This document shows positions 1-9,046 of a stretch of DNA of 64,000 bases, in pieces. The notes below the pieces were generated by a model. The model searched no databases. It was not told the origin of the DNA and saw only the letters and a list, made by a program, of their open reading frames with translations. Source of the stretch: an uncultured Aquabacterium sp. (GTDB lineage: Bacteria > Pseudomonadota > Gammaproteobacteria > Burkholderiales > Burkholderiaceae_C); NCBI RefSeq assembly GCF_913773725.1, contig NZ_CAJYGK010000053.1:124001-188000 (forward strand). The letters run 5' to 3'. Every line of letters starts with the position of its first letter. Position 1 is the first letter of the stretch. The translations under genes were made by a program, and so were the position numbers.

Positions 1-1989
1 GCGCTGAGCGTCGGTCAACCCGTCGCCATTTGGCATCTCCCGGCCGGCGTGGTGCCTCTGGCTTGCGCGCTCCGCCCGCTGGATCCGCTTGTGCCAATCT
101 TCCAGCATGGCCTCCATGTCGTCCTGACTGTCCGGGTTACCGGGCACCAGCTTGAACCAGGCACGGGAGTCATGCACGTACTCGTCGAAGAAGGCGGCTG
201 CGGCATCCGTGATCGGTGTGGCCGCATGCCACCATGTGGCCAGCTCTTCCCATTCGCGCGCGTGGTCGTCCGAGAAACCCGGAGACTGCCGTTTCGGCAC
301 GAAGTCCGGCCCCTTGCGCCGGAGCCACTGCTGGAAGGCGTCCAGCTCGTTTTCCAGTTCCCTGTTGGCCGAGTGCAGATCGTTCTGGTCGAAGGTGGAG
401 GAACGCCTGAAACTTTCCGTTTCGTGCAGCGGCAGCGACTGACCGACGCGACGCAGCAGACGCCACTGGATGTACAGCTGGCGCTGCTCGCGGAAGATGT
501 CGGTGAGCGACGATGGCCACACCGTCTGTCCCGACTGAGTCACGACGGGCTTGCCTGCCTGGCAGACCTCAAGGTAGCGGTTGAAGTCGTCGATGGTGCG
601 CCGTGACAGCGCGAACCGCTTCTTGGCCTTGTCCGACGCCAACTCGAGCTTCAGCGGCACACCGGACAGGCGCGCCTCGCGGTACATCATGATAAGCGGA
701 ATGCGCGACAGCATGTCCTCGCCATCGGCGCTCAGGCCTTTGCCTTGCTCCTGCGGCGCGTAGCCACCGCCGATGTCGGAGTGCACGCCGGGCAGCACGA
801 TCTCCTGCATCTTCCCGTCGTACTGCCCGTTGACCGAGATCGAGTCTAGTGGAAAGCTGCGCCGTACCTCATGGGCGGCCACCAGGTGCAGGCAGCGCAC
901 ATCCGACGGAACGCGCAAGCTGACTTCAGCATCCGACCAGGCCGAGTGCCCGTCGAGCCAGCGGCCGAACAGCGAGTTGCCCAGTGTGTTGGCCAGGCCC
1001 ACTGAGGCCACGGTGTCGAAAATGCCGAGGAACTCGATCTCGAATGGGAAGCCACCCAGCGTCATTGCGTGCTTTGTGGACATGCCAGAGAGTTGCGCGT
1101 CGAGCTTGCCGAGCGCCTGCAGCCAGTTCACGAACACTCGTGCCTTGGTCGCGCCACGAGAGAAGCCGAAGACCGACACGTTGATCTTCTCGACCATACC
1201 GGGATCCAGCCGCGCCGGCTTCAAGTCTGGGCCGGTGGGCCAGTGTGGCCGGATCGCGTCGTGCAGCCGAGTCAGCAGGCCTGTGAAGGCCTCGCGGGTG
1301 GCGCGCGCTGGGTCTGTTGCGCCGTCGTCGCTGGGGTCGGCAAACCAGCCGCGCTCAGACAGCCGCTTCAACGTGCTGGCAGACAAGTACGTCCGGTTGG
1401 CGAGCCGGTGAGCCTCGTCGGCCGTGATCAGCATGGCCCCCTGCTTGAAGAAGCGATGCACGTTGTTGATAGCCTGGACCAATGCCCACACCAGACGGGC
1501 GCTGCCATTGTTGGCGGCCGCCGCACCGAGCGTGCCATCGAGCAGGCCCTTGCCGGTGTCGCCGATCTGCTTGAACTCGGTGCCAACCCCTGGCACATAG
1601 ACCTTGAAGAAGTGCTTGTACAGCTCGGGCTTGTAGGCCCAGTCGGTGTCGGACGCGAGCACGCCGGGCACGCTCTGGCCCGGATAGACGTCGTAGAGGC
1701 GCGCGACATTGCTGTGGCAGTTGGGGGACTTGCGCTCTTCCTTCTCTTTGTGCTTCGTCGCTGCGGCCTGCGGGTCGCTCGGCTCACACGCCATGTAGTT
1801 GTTGCGCGTGCCGTCGAAAAAGAAGCCGAAGAACAGGTTGTACTTGCAGGACTCGCCGGGTTTGCCGTATTGGGGTTGTTCGCGGGACAAATATGGCTTC
1901 AAATCTCTGCGTTCGCGCCCATCGAAAACCACTTCGTAGTTGTCAGCCGAGGCATAGGAGCTTGAAATCAATTCGCTTAGCCGGATCAT
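1..1989 (-). CDS. Tle1-like DUF2235 phospholipase, T6SS effector (3' end cut by window)
   Basis: Predicted type VI lipase effector of the Tle1/DUF2235 alpha/beta-hydrolase family, hydrolysing phospholipids of target-cell membranes. At least 663 residues are visible; the C-terminus lies beyond the left edge. The N-terminal motif GFFFDGTRNN (about residues 55-64) and the nucleophile elbow GFSRGA (about 273-278, G-x-S-x-G) are the family hallmarks. GVHSDIGGGY (about 400-410) is the usual catalytic Asp/His region. Start ATG at 1989 overlaps the TGA of the upstream lipoprotein gene as ATGA, so the two are probably translationally coupled. Its position after vgrG-DUF4123 marks it as VgrG-delivered cargo. 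No signal peptide is seen, as expected for a T6SS effector. Substrate specificity (A1 or A2) cannot be read from the sequence. Confidence 0.87.
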   Translation of the reverse strand, partial: MIRLSELISSSYASADNYEVVFDGRERRDLKPYLSREQPQYGKPGESCKYNLFFGFFFDGTRNNYMACEPSDPQAAATKHKEKEERKSPNCHSNVARLYDVYPGQSVPGVLASDTDWAYKPELYKHFFKVYVPGVGTEFKQIGDTGKGLLDGTLGAAAANNGSARLVWALVQAINNVHRFFKQGAMLITADEAHRLANRTYLSASTLKRLSERGWFADPSDDGATDPARATREAFTGLLTRLHDAIRPHWPTGPDLKPARLDPGMVEKINVSVFGFSRGATKARVFVNWLQALGKLDAQLSGMSTKHAMTLGGFPFEIEFLGIFDTVASVGLANTLGNSLFGRWLDGHSAWSDAEVSLRVPSDVRCLHLVAAHEVRRSFPLDSISVNGQYDGKMQEIVLPGVHSDIGGGYAPQEQGKGLSADGEDMLSRIPLIMMYREARLSGVPLKLELASDKAKKRFALSRRTIDDFNRYLEVCQAGKPVVTQSGQTVWPSSLTDIFREQRQLYIQWRLLRRVGQSLPLHETESFRRSSTFDQNDLHSANRELENELDAFQQWLRRKGPDFVPKRQSPGFSDDHAREWEELATWWHAATPITDAAAAFFDEYVHDSRAWFKLVPGNPDSQDDMEAMLEDWHKRIQRAERASQRHHAGREMPNGDGLTDAQR

Positions 1990-2741
1990 CTTGGCCTCTC
2001 CTCCGCAATCTGCTCCAACTGTTTTTTGCTATCGGCTAAGGAAGATTCGTACGAGGACGCCAGCCATTTCTTGTACTCAGGGTCGTCTGGACCACGGAAT
2101 CGCTTAAGCTCATCAGGCCGTCGTCGCGCCGCATGGTTCCAAGCGTCTCTAAGCTCTTCCTCGGGGTTGAGTTGCAGGTTGCGGATAGATTCTTCGAAGA
2201 GCTTTACGTAGCCATTTGCTTGGTCGTAATAGATCTTCCAAATCTTCGTCCGGTAAGCCAGCGACGGCTGAGGCCAGCCTTTCACCGACCCTGTCCACTG
2301 CGGATGCTCTGGCGAGACCATGCTGTTGAGCACTTCCACCCGCCCATCCGCGAATTGCAGCACCCACAGCGTGCCGAGTTCTCCCGGCTCGTAGCGCGGC
2401 ACTTCCACCAACTGCTCGGTCACGTCGTCGCGCACCCACTTCCCGCCTTCTGAGACGCCTTTGTAGCTGCGCACCTTGAGCTTCATGCCCGGCTGCCATT
2501 GACGCGGCAGGTCGAAGCAGCACATCTGGCCACCGGCGGAGAAAGGCGTGAGCTCGCCCGAACTGACGCGGTTGTCCGCGCGTGCGGTGTCGTAGACCGA
2601 CATGCTGTAGTCGAAGTCGGTGTAGTTCACGCCCACCACGGGCAGGCCCAGCTGTTTGGGCGCCGAGCTGCATGCTGCGCTGCCAAGCAGCAGCACTAGG
2701 GCGGACAGGCGCCACACGGTTCGGGTGAAAGATGTGATCAA
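1986..2741 (-). CDS. DUF3304-family lipoprotein, probable immunity protein of the Tle1-like lipase
   Basis: A 251-residue protein with a lipoprotein signal: a hydrophobic stretch after VWRL ends in the lipobox GSAAC (Cys about residue 24). The body (GVNYTDFDYSM, then GGQMCCFDLP) looks like the DUF3304 family that accompanies T6SS lipase effectors. The start is TTG at 2741 inside a TTGA overlap with the upstream stop, with GAGGAG about 8 nt upstream; the protein is in frame from there. An outer-membrane or periplasmic lipoprotein next to a lipase is the classic location of a Tle immunity protein, which binds the effector in the periplasm. The immunity role is inferred from position and localisation, not from a catalytic motif. 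Confidence 0.75.
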   Translation of the reverse strand: MITSFTRTVWRLSALVLLLGSAACSSAPKQLGLPVVGVNYTDFDYSMSVYDTARADNRVSSGELTPFSAGGQMCCFDLPRQWQPGMKLKVRSYKGVSEGGKWVRDDVTEQLVEVPRYEPGELGTLWVLQFADGRVEVLNSMVSPEHPQWTGSVKGWPQPSLAYRTKIWKIYYDQANGYVKLFEESIRNLQLNPEEELRDAWNHAARRRPDELKRFRGPDDPEYKKWLASSYESSLADSKKQLEQIAEERPR

Positions 2742-3580
2742 GCGAGGTTCTCCTCAGACCAGGCGCGCAAGGCGGTTTCCGTGTCTGGTGTGTTGGGCGG
2801 GGTGTCAGCCGCATCCGCGCGCCCGGCTTCCGATAGCCAGTGGTCGACCCAGTCAAGATGGGCGCGTTCCGGCAGCTTGTGTTGCTGGGCCGCCTCCAGT
2901 GCCTGGGCTGCCAGGCGATATCGCGCTGCGTGCGTCAACTGCTGATGGCGCCCTTGGGTCATGAAGCGAAACAGCATTTCGTCAACCGCTGCATCGTCCA
3001 GCATTTGATCGAACTGGTCCTGCTCGAGCGTCACTTCGTCCGGGATGGCGGCGTCGGGTGTGGCCTCGATCGGCAGTTCATGCCATGCGCCGTCGCGCCC
3101 GATGTGGTGCCAGGCGATGGCCGGGCCGATGAAAGCTGCACGCTGCGCATCGCTCAGGGCGGCGAGGAAGCCCGGCAGGCGTCGGGTATCCGGAAAGCGG
3201 CAGTTGAACCACTGGTTCTCGACTTGCACCACACACCAGGGGCGCAAGCGGGCCGTCCAGTCCTCCAACGGTTCGGGCGTGATCACGGCGCTGAGCGCCG
3301 GAGCCCCCGAGCCCGCCTGGAGCACAGTCAGCAAAGTGGTGTTGTGGGACGCAAAGGTGAGGGTCAAAGGGCTGACGCTGCGCAGCGTGGCCGGGTCACC
3401 CGGATTGCCATCGAACAAGGCAAGCCAGCGGGTCGAGGCCCCGAACCGTTGATGCGTACCCGGGACAAAGACGCTGTCAAACAGCAGGTGAACGTGATGC
3501 CCCTCCGGGAGGCGACCCAGCAGACGCTGCAGATGGTCAGCCCAGTCTGGCACCCAGGGATCGATGAAGTCGAGCGCCAT
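2738..3580 (-). CDS. DUF4123 T6SS effector-loading adaptor (TEC/Tap-like)
   Basis: A 280-residue protein of the DUF4123 family. These adaptors bind the C-terminal region of a VgrG and a specific effector so that the effector is loaded on the spike. The N-terminal half carries the family-like pattern HHVHLLFDSVFVPG, then WLALFDG, later FRFPDTRRLPGFLAAL-type motifs. ATG at 3580 is chosen. A TTG at 3589, overlapping the vgrG TGA as TTGA, is a real alternative adding three residues. Its 3' end overlaps the lipoprotein start by 3 nt (TTGA). Order vgrG-DUF4123-immunity-lipase is the standard cargo cassette, so its client is very probably the Tle1-like lipase. Confidence 0.85.
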   Translation of the reverse strand: MALDFIDPWVPDWADHLQRLLGRLPEGHHVHLLFDSVFVPGTHQRFGASTRWLALFDGNPGDPATLRSVSPLTLTFASHNTTLLTVLQAGSGAPALSAVITPEPLEDWTARLRPWCVVQVENQWFNCRFPDTRRLPGFLAALSDAQRAAFIGPAIAWHHIGRDGAWHELPIEATPDAAIPDEVTLEQDQFDQMLDDAAVDEMLFRFMTQGRHQQLTHAARYRLAAQALEAAQQHKLPERAHLDWVDHWLSEAGRADAADTPPNTPDTETALRAWSEENLA

Positions 3581-3585
3581 GTCGA

Positions 3586-6500
3586 TCAACCCACCGAGGT
3601 GAAAACAGGCGCGGCCGCCAGCGACTTTTTGAGGCATTCGACGCAGATGCTCTTGGGCATCTGAGGAAAGGTGGCACTTTGCTGCCCACCGCCCACCATC
3701 GCCTTCTTCCCCGCCTTCACCGTGATCTTCCCCGGACACTGCGCCGTGAAGCTGCCGCCTTCGATGATGATGCTCGCCCCCCCCGACACCGCCAGCACGA
3801 CCTTCTTGGCCGCTGCGATGTTCACCACCCCATTCGCCGTCTTCAACTCCAGCGTCTGCTTGGCCGCCACCTGGGCCGCACCGGCCTGCGCCTGCATGTC
3901 CACTGCGCCTTGCGCAGCGATCATCGTCAGTCCCTTGCCAGCGGCTTCCGACCCCGGCTGAACGGCCCCTGCCAACACGCCGATGGCCTGCCCGGTGTGC
4001 ACGCGCGCCTGCCCGCCCACGGCCACCTGCGTGTCCTGCCCGCTGGCGATCTGCACGGTGTCCTGCGCACTGAGGTGCAGGTCCTGTCCGGCTGTCAGGC
4101 CCAGCCCGGCCTTGCCGATCAGGGCAATGTTCGGGTCGGCCATGTGCGGCACCTTGCCCGTGCCGGGCGTGGTGCACTGGTCGGCTGCATCGCCGCAGGC
4201 CTCGCCCAGGCTGGCCGTGCTCACCATGCCGCTCAGGCTTTGGGTGAGTGCGGCCGCCGGGGCGGCGCGGTCGTTCAGCGCACTCTGGCCGGCGCCCAGT
4301 GAACCCGCCGCGGTGGCCACGCCCACCGTCTGGTGCGTGGTGGCCGCCTGGTGGAAGGTCTGGCTCAGTTGCTGCGCCTGCTTGGCCAGCGCCATGCCGG
4401 GTGCGTTGTCGCCGGCCGGCGTGGCGCTCTGGCCTTGCGCCTGCGGCAAGGCATAGGTGCTCAGCATCACGCCGCGCGCGGCGCGCAGGCCACCCCAGGC
4501 GTCGGTGCGCAGCTCCAGGCCCAGGCCGCGCAGGCTGCCGCGGTGGTTGTCGGCCTGGTGCAGCAGGTGGCCCATCTGCAGCCAGGTCTGCGCCTGCGTG
4601 GTGTGCAGGGCCAGGCGTTGCTGGCCGGGCGTGTCGTCGAACACCAGTTGGTTGTGGCCGCTGCCCCCGAACTCCTTGCTCTTGACGCCGCTGAGCGCGG
4701 CCGCGTTGGCCTGGCCCTCGTTGCCGTCGCTGGTGCTGCCGGGCGCCGCGCCGTGCCAGGCCGGGCTGTGGCCGCCTGCGCCGGCCGCCACGCAGTTCAT
4801 CTGGCTGGCGGGGCGGTGGTCGGTCGATTGCGCCAGCGCGGTGGTGTCGGCCTGCGCGGTGTGGCCCCCGGGCGTGGGCGGGATGCCGGACTCGCCCTGG
4901 CCGTTGTAGAGCGCGCCGATGACCACGGGGCGGTCGATGTCGTTACCCAGAAAGCCCACCAGCACCTCCTGGCCGATGCGGGGGATGAACTGGTGGCCCA
5001 TGCCGGGGCCGGCTGCGCGCTGCACGACGCGCAGCCAGCAGCTGTGGTCGGTGTTGGCGCGCTGCGGGGCAAAGGGGTTGGCCTGCCAGTGGAACTGTAC
5101 GCGGATGCGGCCCTGGACGTCGGTGTACAGCTCGTCGGCGCCGCTGGGCGACACGGTGCCGCCGGGGCCCACCACGATGGCGGTTTGGGGCCCGAGCGCG
5201 GTGGGGCGCGGGCGGGGACGCAGGCCGGTGTCGTCCATCAGCACGGGGCGCCAGGGCACGTTGCGGCGCAGCGCTTCGAAGGCGCAGGCAAAGCCGGTGG
5301 CCGCCGCGCGCTCGCGCAGGGCGGTGGTGTCTGCGGCCGGCGTGCGGGCTTCGCCCAGCGGGGGGGCGCCGTCCAAGCCGTCCAGGCCGTCATCCAGCAG
5401 GTCGGATGCCCCGATGGCCTGGGCCACCGCCTCGCTGAGGTCTTTGGGCAGGTTGTTGATGCCGAGGGCCGTCACGCGGGTGGTGAAGAACTGCTTGTCT
5501 TCGTCGGCCAGGCCGAAGGCGGCCAGGGTGTCGAGCGTGCTGTGCGTGAGGGCGAACCAGCTGCCGGCACGCAGCGTGCGCACGGTGCCGCGGCCCAGCC
5601 AGGTCTTGTAGCGCGCTTCGTGGGCCTGTTGCAGCAGCGTGGCCAGGAAGGTGGCTTCGTCGCTGCCGCTGAAGAGCCAGTCGCCGGTCGGGTCGTAGCT
5701 GGCCAGCCAGCCTTGCAGGCTGCGGGCTTCGTCGCCACCCCAGGCGTGGGCCGTGGGCACCTCGGCGGTGATGGCGGCGTGGGCCTGCGGGTCCCAGCCC
5801 TGCACGACGGTGGCGGTGGGGCCCAGCGCTCGCCAGGCGCCCAGGGCCTGGATGCTGTCTTGTGCCTCCTGGCTGCTGCTGCCATGAAAGCGGATGCCGC
5901 CGTCGGCCATGCTGGTGGCGTCTTGCGGCTGGGCGGCGCTGTGCACGAAGAACACGAGGCGGTGGCCGCCCGGGGCGGTGTCGTCTTCTTCAACGCGCCA
6001 GGCAATGCCTTCTTCGGCCAGCAGGCGCTGCACGAAGGCCAGGTCCGATTCGCGGTACTGGACGCAATAGGTGCGCTGGCCGCCCTGGCTGGCGCACAGG
6101 CCTTGCGCCACGTGCTCGGCCACGCCGTCGTCCCAGTGCCAGGCGGCCACGCTGCGGTGGTCGGCGAACACGTCTTCGACGATGTCGATGACGCTCTTGT
6201 CCTGCCAGACGCGGCTGTGCAGCGTGTGGCCCAGCAGCGCGATCCAGGGCTGGATGACGAGGGCCTTGCGGGCCAGGCCGCCGTCGGCGTCAAGGCTGCG
6301 GGCTTCGGTGACGTAGCCGCTGCGACGCGTGCGGCGGCCGTCGGCCAGGGTGGTATGCAGCGTGACGGGCCGGGCGTAGAGCTGCTTGAGTTCGACATGG
6401 GCGTCGAGCACGAGGGCGTGCAGTTCGAGCCGGAAGGGCTCGGAAACAGCTTCGGTCAGCACGAAGCGCTCGACCATGAGGTCGGCAGGCAGCGGGCGCT

Positions 6501-6648
6501 CTGCGCCCACGCCGGTGAGGGTGTAGAGACGGGTGTCGGTCTGCCAGGCGGCGATCAACCGGCCCAGCAGGCGGCCGGGGCCTTCTGCCCAGCCGGAAAG
6601 CGCCCCGGACGCCACAGCGCCCGGCAGCCTCGTTGTGCCCATGCCCAT
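3586..6648 (-). CDS. vgrG: Type VI secretion spike protein VgrG with DUF2345 extension
   Basis: A 1020-residue VgrG, the trimeric needle tip of the type VI secretion system. The first ~500 residues match the gp27/gp44-like part (RFVLTEAVSEPFRLEL near residue 60, then the YCVQYRESDLAFVQRLLAEEGI motif of phage late-control D proteins). A gp5-like OB region follows (DVQGRIRVQFHW, CWLRVVQRAAGPGMG, IPRIGQEVLVGFL). After that come the KEFGGSGHNQLVFDDTPGQQRLALHTT motif region and a long DUF2345 beta-helix with GKITVKAGKKAMVGGG. The tail ends with a short Cys pair (CVEC) and about 15 extra residues, a plausible adaptor-binding tip. AGGGAA lies about 8 nt before the ATG. It heads the four-gene cargo operon; no other T6SS structural gene is in view, so this is an orphan vgrG island. 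Confidence 0.95.
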   Translation of the reverse strand: MGMGTTRLPGAVASGALSGWAEGPGRLLGRLIAAWQTDTRLYTLTGVGAERPLPADLMVERFVLTEAVSEPFRLELHALVLDAHVELKQLYARPVTLHTTLADGRRTRRSGYVTEARSLDADGGLARKALVIQPWIALLGHTLHSRVWQDKSVIDIVEDVFADHRSVAAWHWDDGVAEHVAQGLCASQGGQRTYCVQYRESDLAFVQRLLAEEGIAWRVEEDDTAPGGHRLVFFVHSAAQPQDATSMADGGIRFHGSSSQEAQDSIQALGAWRALGPTATVVQGWDPQAHAAITAEVPTAHAWGGDEARSLQGWLASYDPTGDWLFSGSDEATFLATLLQQAHEARYKTWLGRGTVRTLRAGSWFALTHSTLDTLAAFGLADEDKQFFTTRVTALGINNLPKDLSEAVAQAIGASDLLDDGLDGLDGAPPLGEARTPAADTTALRERAAATGFACAFEALRRNVPWRPVLMDDTGLRPRPRPTALGPQTAIVVGPGGTVSPSGADELYTDVQGRIRVQFHWQANPFAPQRANTDHSCWLRVVQRAAGPGMGHQFIPRIGQEVLVGFLGNDIDRPVVIGALYNGQGESGIPPTPGGHTAQADTTALAQSTDHRPASQMNCVAAGAGGHSPAWHGAAPGSTSDGNEGQANAAALSGVKSKEFGGSGHNQLVFDDTPGQQRLALHTTQAQTWLQMGHLLHQADNHRGSLRGLGLELRTDAWGGLRAARGVMLSTYALPQAQGQSATPAGDNAPGMALAKQAQQLSQTFHQAATTHQTVGVATAAGSLGAGQSALNDRAAPAAALTQSLSGMVSTASLGEACGDAADQCTTPGTGKVPHMADPNIALIGKAGLGLTAGQDLHLSAQDTVQIASGQDTQVAVGGQARVHTGQAIGVLAGAVQPGSEAAGKGLTMIAAQGAVDMQAQAGAAQVAAKQTLELKTANGVVNIAAAKKVVLAVSGGASIIIEGGSFTAQCPGKITVKAGKKAMVGGGQQSATFPQMPKSICVECLKKSLAAAPVFTSVG

Positions 6649-6775
6649 GGACGGTTCCCTGATGTTGTTGGTGTGCGCAGTGCGCTTGAGCAGGGGATTT
6701 TCCGGTGGACGGGCGGCAGATGGCCCACCCCCTAAGGGTGAGCGTGAAACAGCTTGTAAGCCGGGTGTCGCGGAA

Positions 6776-7258
6776 TCAGCCGATGAACCAGGCGACCCCG
6801 AACCAGGTCATCATGAGCAGTCCGAGCACGATCTTCGCGATCAGGGCCAGCACAAAGCCGAACCCAGCCGCCACGCCGGCTCGGGCAGCGCGAGCCGGGT
6901 CCTTGCGGGCCACCCACTCGCCCAGCAGGGCGCCCAGCATGGGCCCCAGGATCAGCCCCGGTAGCCCCCCGAACAGCCCGGCCACCGAACCGAGCCCGGC
7001 GCCACCCATGGCTTGCTGGCTCGCCCCGGCCCGGCGCACGGCCACGATGGCGGCGACGTAATCGACCAGCCAGCCGAGAAAGCCCAGGGCCCCGAGACCC
7101 AAAAGGGTGCCCACGCCAATGCGGGTGTATCCGTCCGCCCAGGCGGCCAGCCACATGCCGGCGAAAATCAGCGGCGTGCCCGGCAGCAGGGGGAGGACCA
7201 CGCCGAGCAGGCCCAGCACGATCGCAGTCAGAGAGAGGAAGGCGAAGAGGGGATCCAT
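6776..7258 (-). CDS. DUF456 family inner-membrane protein
   Basis: A 160-residue, very hydrophobic, glycine-rich protein with about four to five membrane segments. It begins DPLFAFLSLTAIVLGLLGV and has the VLPLLPGTPLIFAGM motif typical of DUF456 proteins. A repeated LGLGALGFLG/GLFGGLPGLILGP pattern follows. Function is unknown for the family. ATG at 7258 is preferred over an upstream in-frame ATG at 7309, because the family starts just before the first membrane helix and the extra 17 residues look like untranslated leader. It lies 54 nt beyond the diguanylate cyclase stop on the same strand and may be co-transcribed with it. Confidence 0.75.
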   Translation of the reverse strand: MDPLFAFLSLTAIVLGLLGVVLPLLPGTPLIFAGMWLAAWADGYTRIGVGTLLGLGALGFLGWLVDYVAAIVAVRRAGASQQAMGGAGLGSVAGLFGGLPGLILGPMLGALLGEWVARKDPARAARAGVAAGFGFVLALIAKIVLGLLMMTWFGVAWFIG

Positions 7259-7312
7259 GGTGGTGTGACCCGCTCCAGCAAGCGTTGTTCCCGCCAATGC
7301 CGGGCCCAAGGG

Positions 7313-8983
7313 TCACCCGGTGCGCCGCGTGCCCGTGGGGATCAAGGGTGTGGCCTCTTCTTCATGCACGACGAAGCGACCGCGCCCCGCTTCCTTGGCC
7401 TGGTACATGGCACTGTCAGCCGCGCTCATCAGGGCGTCGAGCGAGCTGTCGCCGTCGCCCAGCGCGATGCCGATCGACAGGCCCAGCGACCCGTCCTGCC
7501 CGTTGATCCGGATGGGCGTGGCCAGTGCGTTCATGCACTTGTTGGCCACCGCGCGCGCGGCCAGTTCGGCGTCGGTCGAGGTGGGGCCGAGATCGCCGAG
7601 CACGAGCGCGAACTCGTCGCCCCCCACCCGTGCCAGGGTGTCGGTTTCGCGCACCACGCGGTCCAGGCGGCGGGCCACCTCGATGAGGGCCCGGTCCCCT
7701 GCTTCATGGCCGAACCGGTCGTTGACGGGCTTGAACCCGTCCAGGTCCATGAAGAGCACGGCCAGGCGGGTGTGGTTGCGGCGGGCACGGGCCAGTGCGA
7801 GCGCCATGCGGTCTGCCAGCAGCACGCGGTTGGGCAGGCTGGTCAGCGGGTCGTGGTGTGCCATGCGCGCCAGCTCATTCTGGGTATCGAGCAGGCGCCG
7901 CAACAGCCGGTTGAAGGCCTTGGTCAGGTGACCGACTTCGTCGTCCCGCAGAACGGGCAAGGATGCCAGTGGCAATTCGCCGCGGCTCATGCGATCGGCC
8001 AGGGCGGCGGTGCGCAACAGGGGGCGGAAGACGAGGTACAGGCCCACGGACGCCAGCAGCAGGAAGACCCCGACGGTGACCGCGGCCTGGACGCTGACAA
8101 AGCGGCGGGCCTCGGCGACGGCGGCCAGCGCTTCCGTGGCAGGCACCCGGGCGACGACGATCCAGCCAGCGCCGGGAACGGGCGCGACCCCCGTGACCAT
8201 TTCTTCGCCTCCGGGCTCCCGGATGACGGCGCCCCCTCGGTAGCCAACGGCGGCCTGGTCGTACAGCGGGACCTGTCCGGTTGCCGGCGCGGGGTGCAGC
8301 ACGAGGGCCGGGTCGGTGGCCGCGATGATCAGGCGATCCCGAGGGGTGATGAGCAGAAAGGAACCCTCCGTGCCCAGCCTGGCCTGCTCGAGCGGCTGCA
8401 GGAAGCCGGGGGCGCCCAGCTCGGTGGCCGCGATCAGCACGGCGCGCACTTGCCCCAGGGTGTCGCGTACGGGCGCGGTCATGGGCAGCAACACCTCACC
8501 GGTCTGGGGAGATCGCAGGGGGCGCCCCAGGGCCGAAGAGCCGCGCAGGGCGGTGTCCACCCATTCCGGAAGGGCGACGCGGTCGCCGGACCGATCGAGG
8601 GTCAGGGGCGGGGACGTGGTCTGGACCTGTGCCAGGGTGTGCCCGTCGGGGGCGACCACAGCCATGCCTGCGACGAAGAAGGGCTGGGTGCGGTGCTGAG
8701 TGGCCAGCCAGTTCTGCATGGTTTCCGCATCATGGAGGGCATGCCACGGTGCGGCAGCCGCGAGCCGTTGCAGCGCCCTCTCCCGATCATCCAGCTTGGC
8801 CGCGATGTCCTGCGCCACATAGGTCGCCAGCGCGGCCTGCTGCCCGGCCACCACCTGTCCCACCTGATCGTGGAGGAAGGCCGGCAGCACCTGATACCGG
8901 ATGGCGGATCCGGTGAGCGCCAGGGCCAGTCCGAACAGGACAAGCCGCGTGACGATGCTGCTGGTGATACGGCGGAAGAACAT
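7313..8983 (-). CDS. Membrane-anchored diguanylate cyclase (Cache-like sensor, HAMP, GGDEF)
   Basis: A 556-residue predicted diguanylate cyclase making c-di-GMP from two GTP. The N-terminal helix (about 10-30) and a second helix (about 300-325, VTVGVFLLLASVGLYLVF) flank a ~265-residue periplasmic sensor with Cache-like features (GTEGSFLLITPRDRLI, VTGVAPVPGAGWIVVARVP). A HAMP-like linker follows (about 325-375), then GGDEF from about 390: HHDPLTSLPNRVLL, LFMDLDGFKPVND, and an intact active-site GGDEF near residue 455. No RxxD inhibitory site is seen five residues before GGDEF (the residues there are DTLARV), so product inhibition is doubtful. The ligand is unknown. The c-di-GMP riboswitch at 17.26 kb gives this product a target in the same window. 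Confidence 0.93.
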   Translation of the reverse strand: MFFRRITSSIVTRLVLFGLALALTGSAIRYQVLPAFLHDQVGQVVAGQQAALATYVAQDIAAKLDDRERALQRLAAAAPWHALHDAETMQNWLATQHRTQPFFVAGMAVVAPDGHTLAQVQTTSPPLTLDRSGDRVALPEWVDTALRGSSALGRPLRSPQTGEVLLPMTAPVRDTLGQVRAVLIAATELGAPGFLQPLEQARLGTEGSFLLITPRDRLIIAATDPALVLHPAPATGQVPLYDQAAVGYRGGAVIREPGGEEMVTGVAPVPGAGWIVVARVPATEALAAVAEARRFVSVQAAVTVGVFLLLASVGLYLVFRPLLRTAALADRMSRGELPLASLPVLRDDEVGHLTKAFNRLLRRLLDTQNELARMAHHDPLTSLPNRVLLADRMALALARARRNHTRLAVLFMDLDGFKPVNDRFGHEAGDRALIEVARRLDRVVRETDTLARVGGDEFALVLGDLGPTSTDAELAARAVANKCMNALATPIRINGQDGSLGLSIGIALGDGDSSLDALMSAADSAMYQAKEAGRGRFVVHEEEATPLIPTGTRRTG

Positions 8984-9046
8984 CGATGTGCATCATAGGG
9001 ACATCCGACCTCCGTGCCTTGCAGAAAAGCGGTCTGCCTGCGCATC

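Noticed and set aside
4333-6735. 800-codon open frame antisense to vgrG
   Set aside because: A high-GC shadow frame, Gly/Ala/Arg-rich with no domains; vgrG on the other strand is unmistakable.
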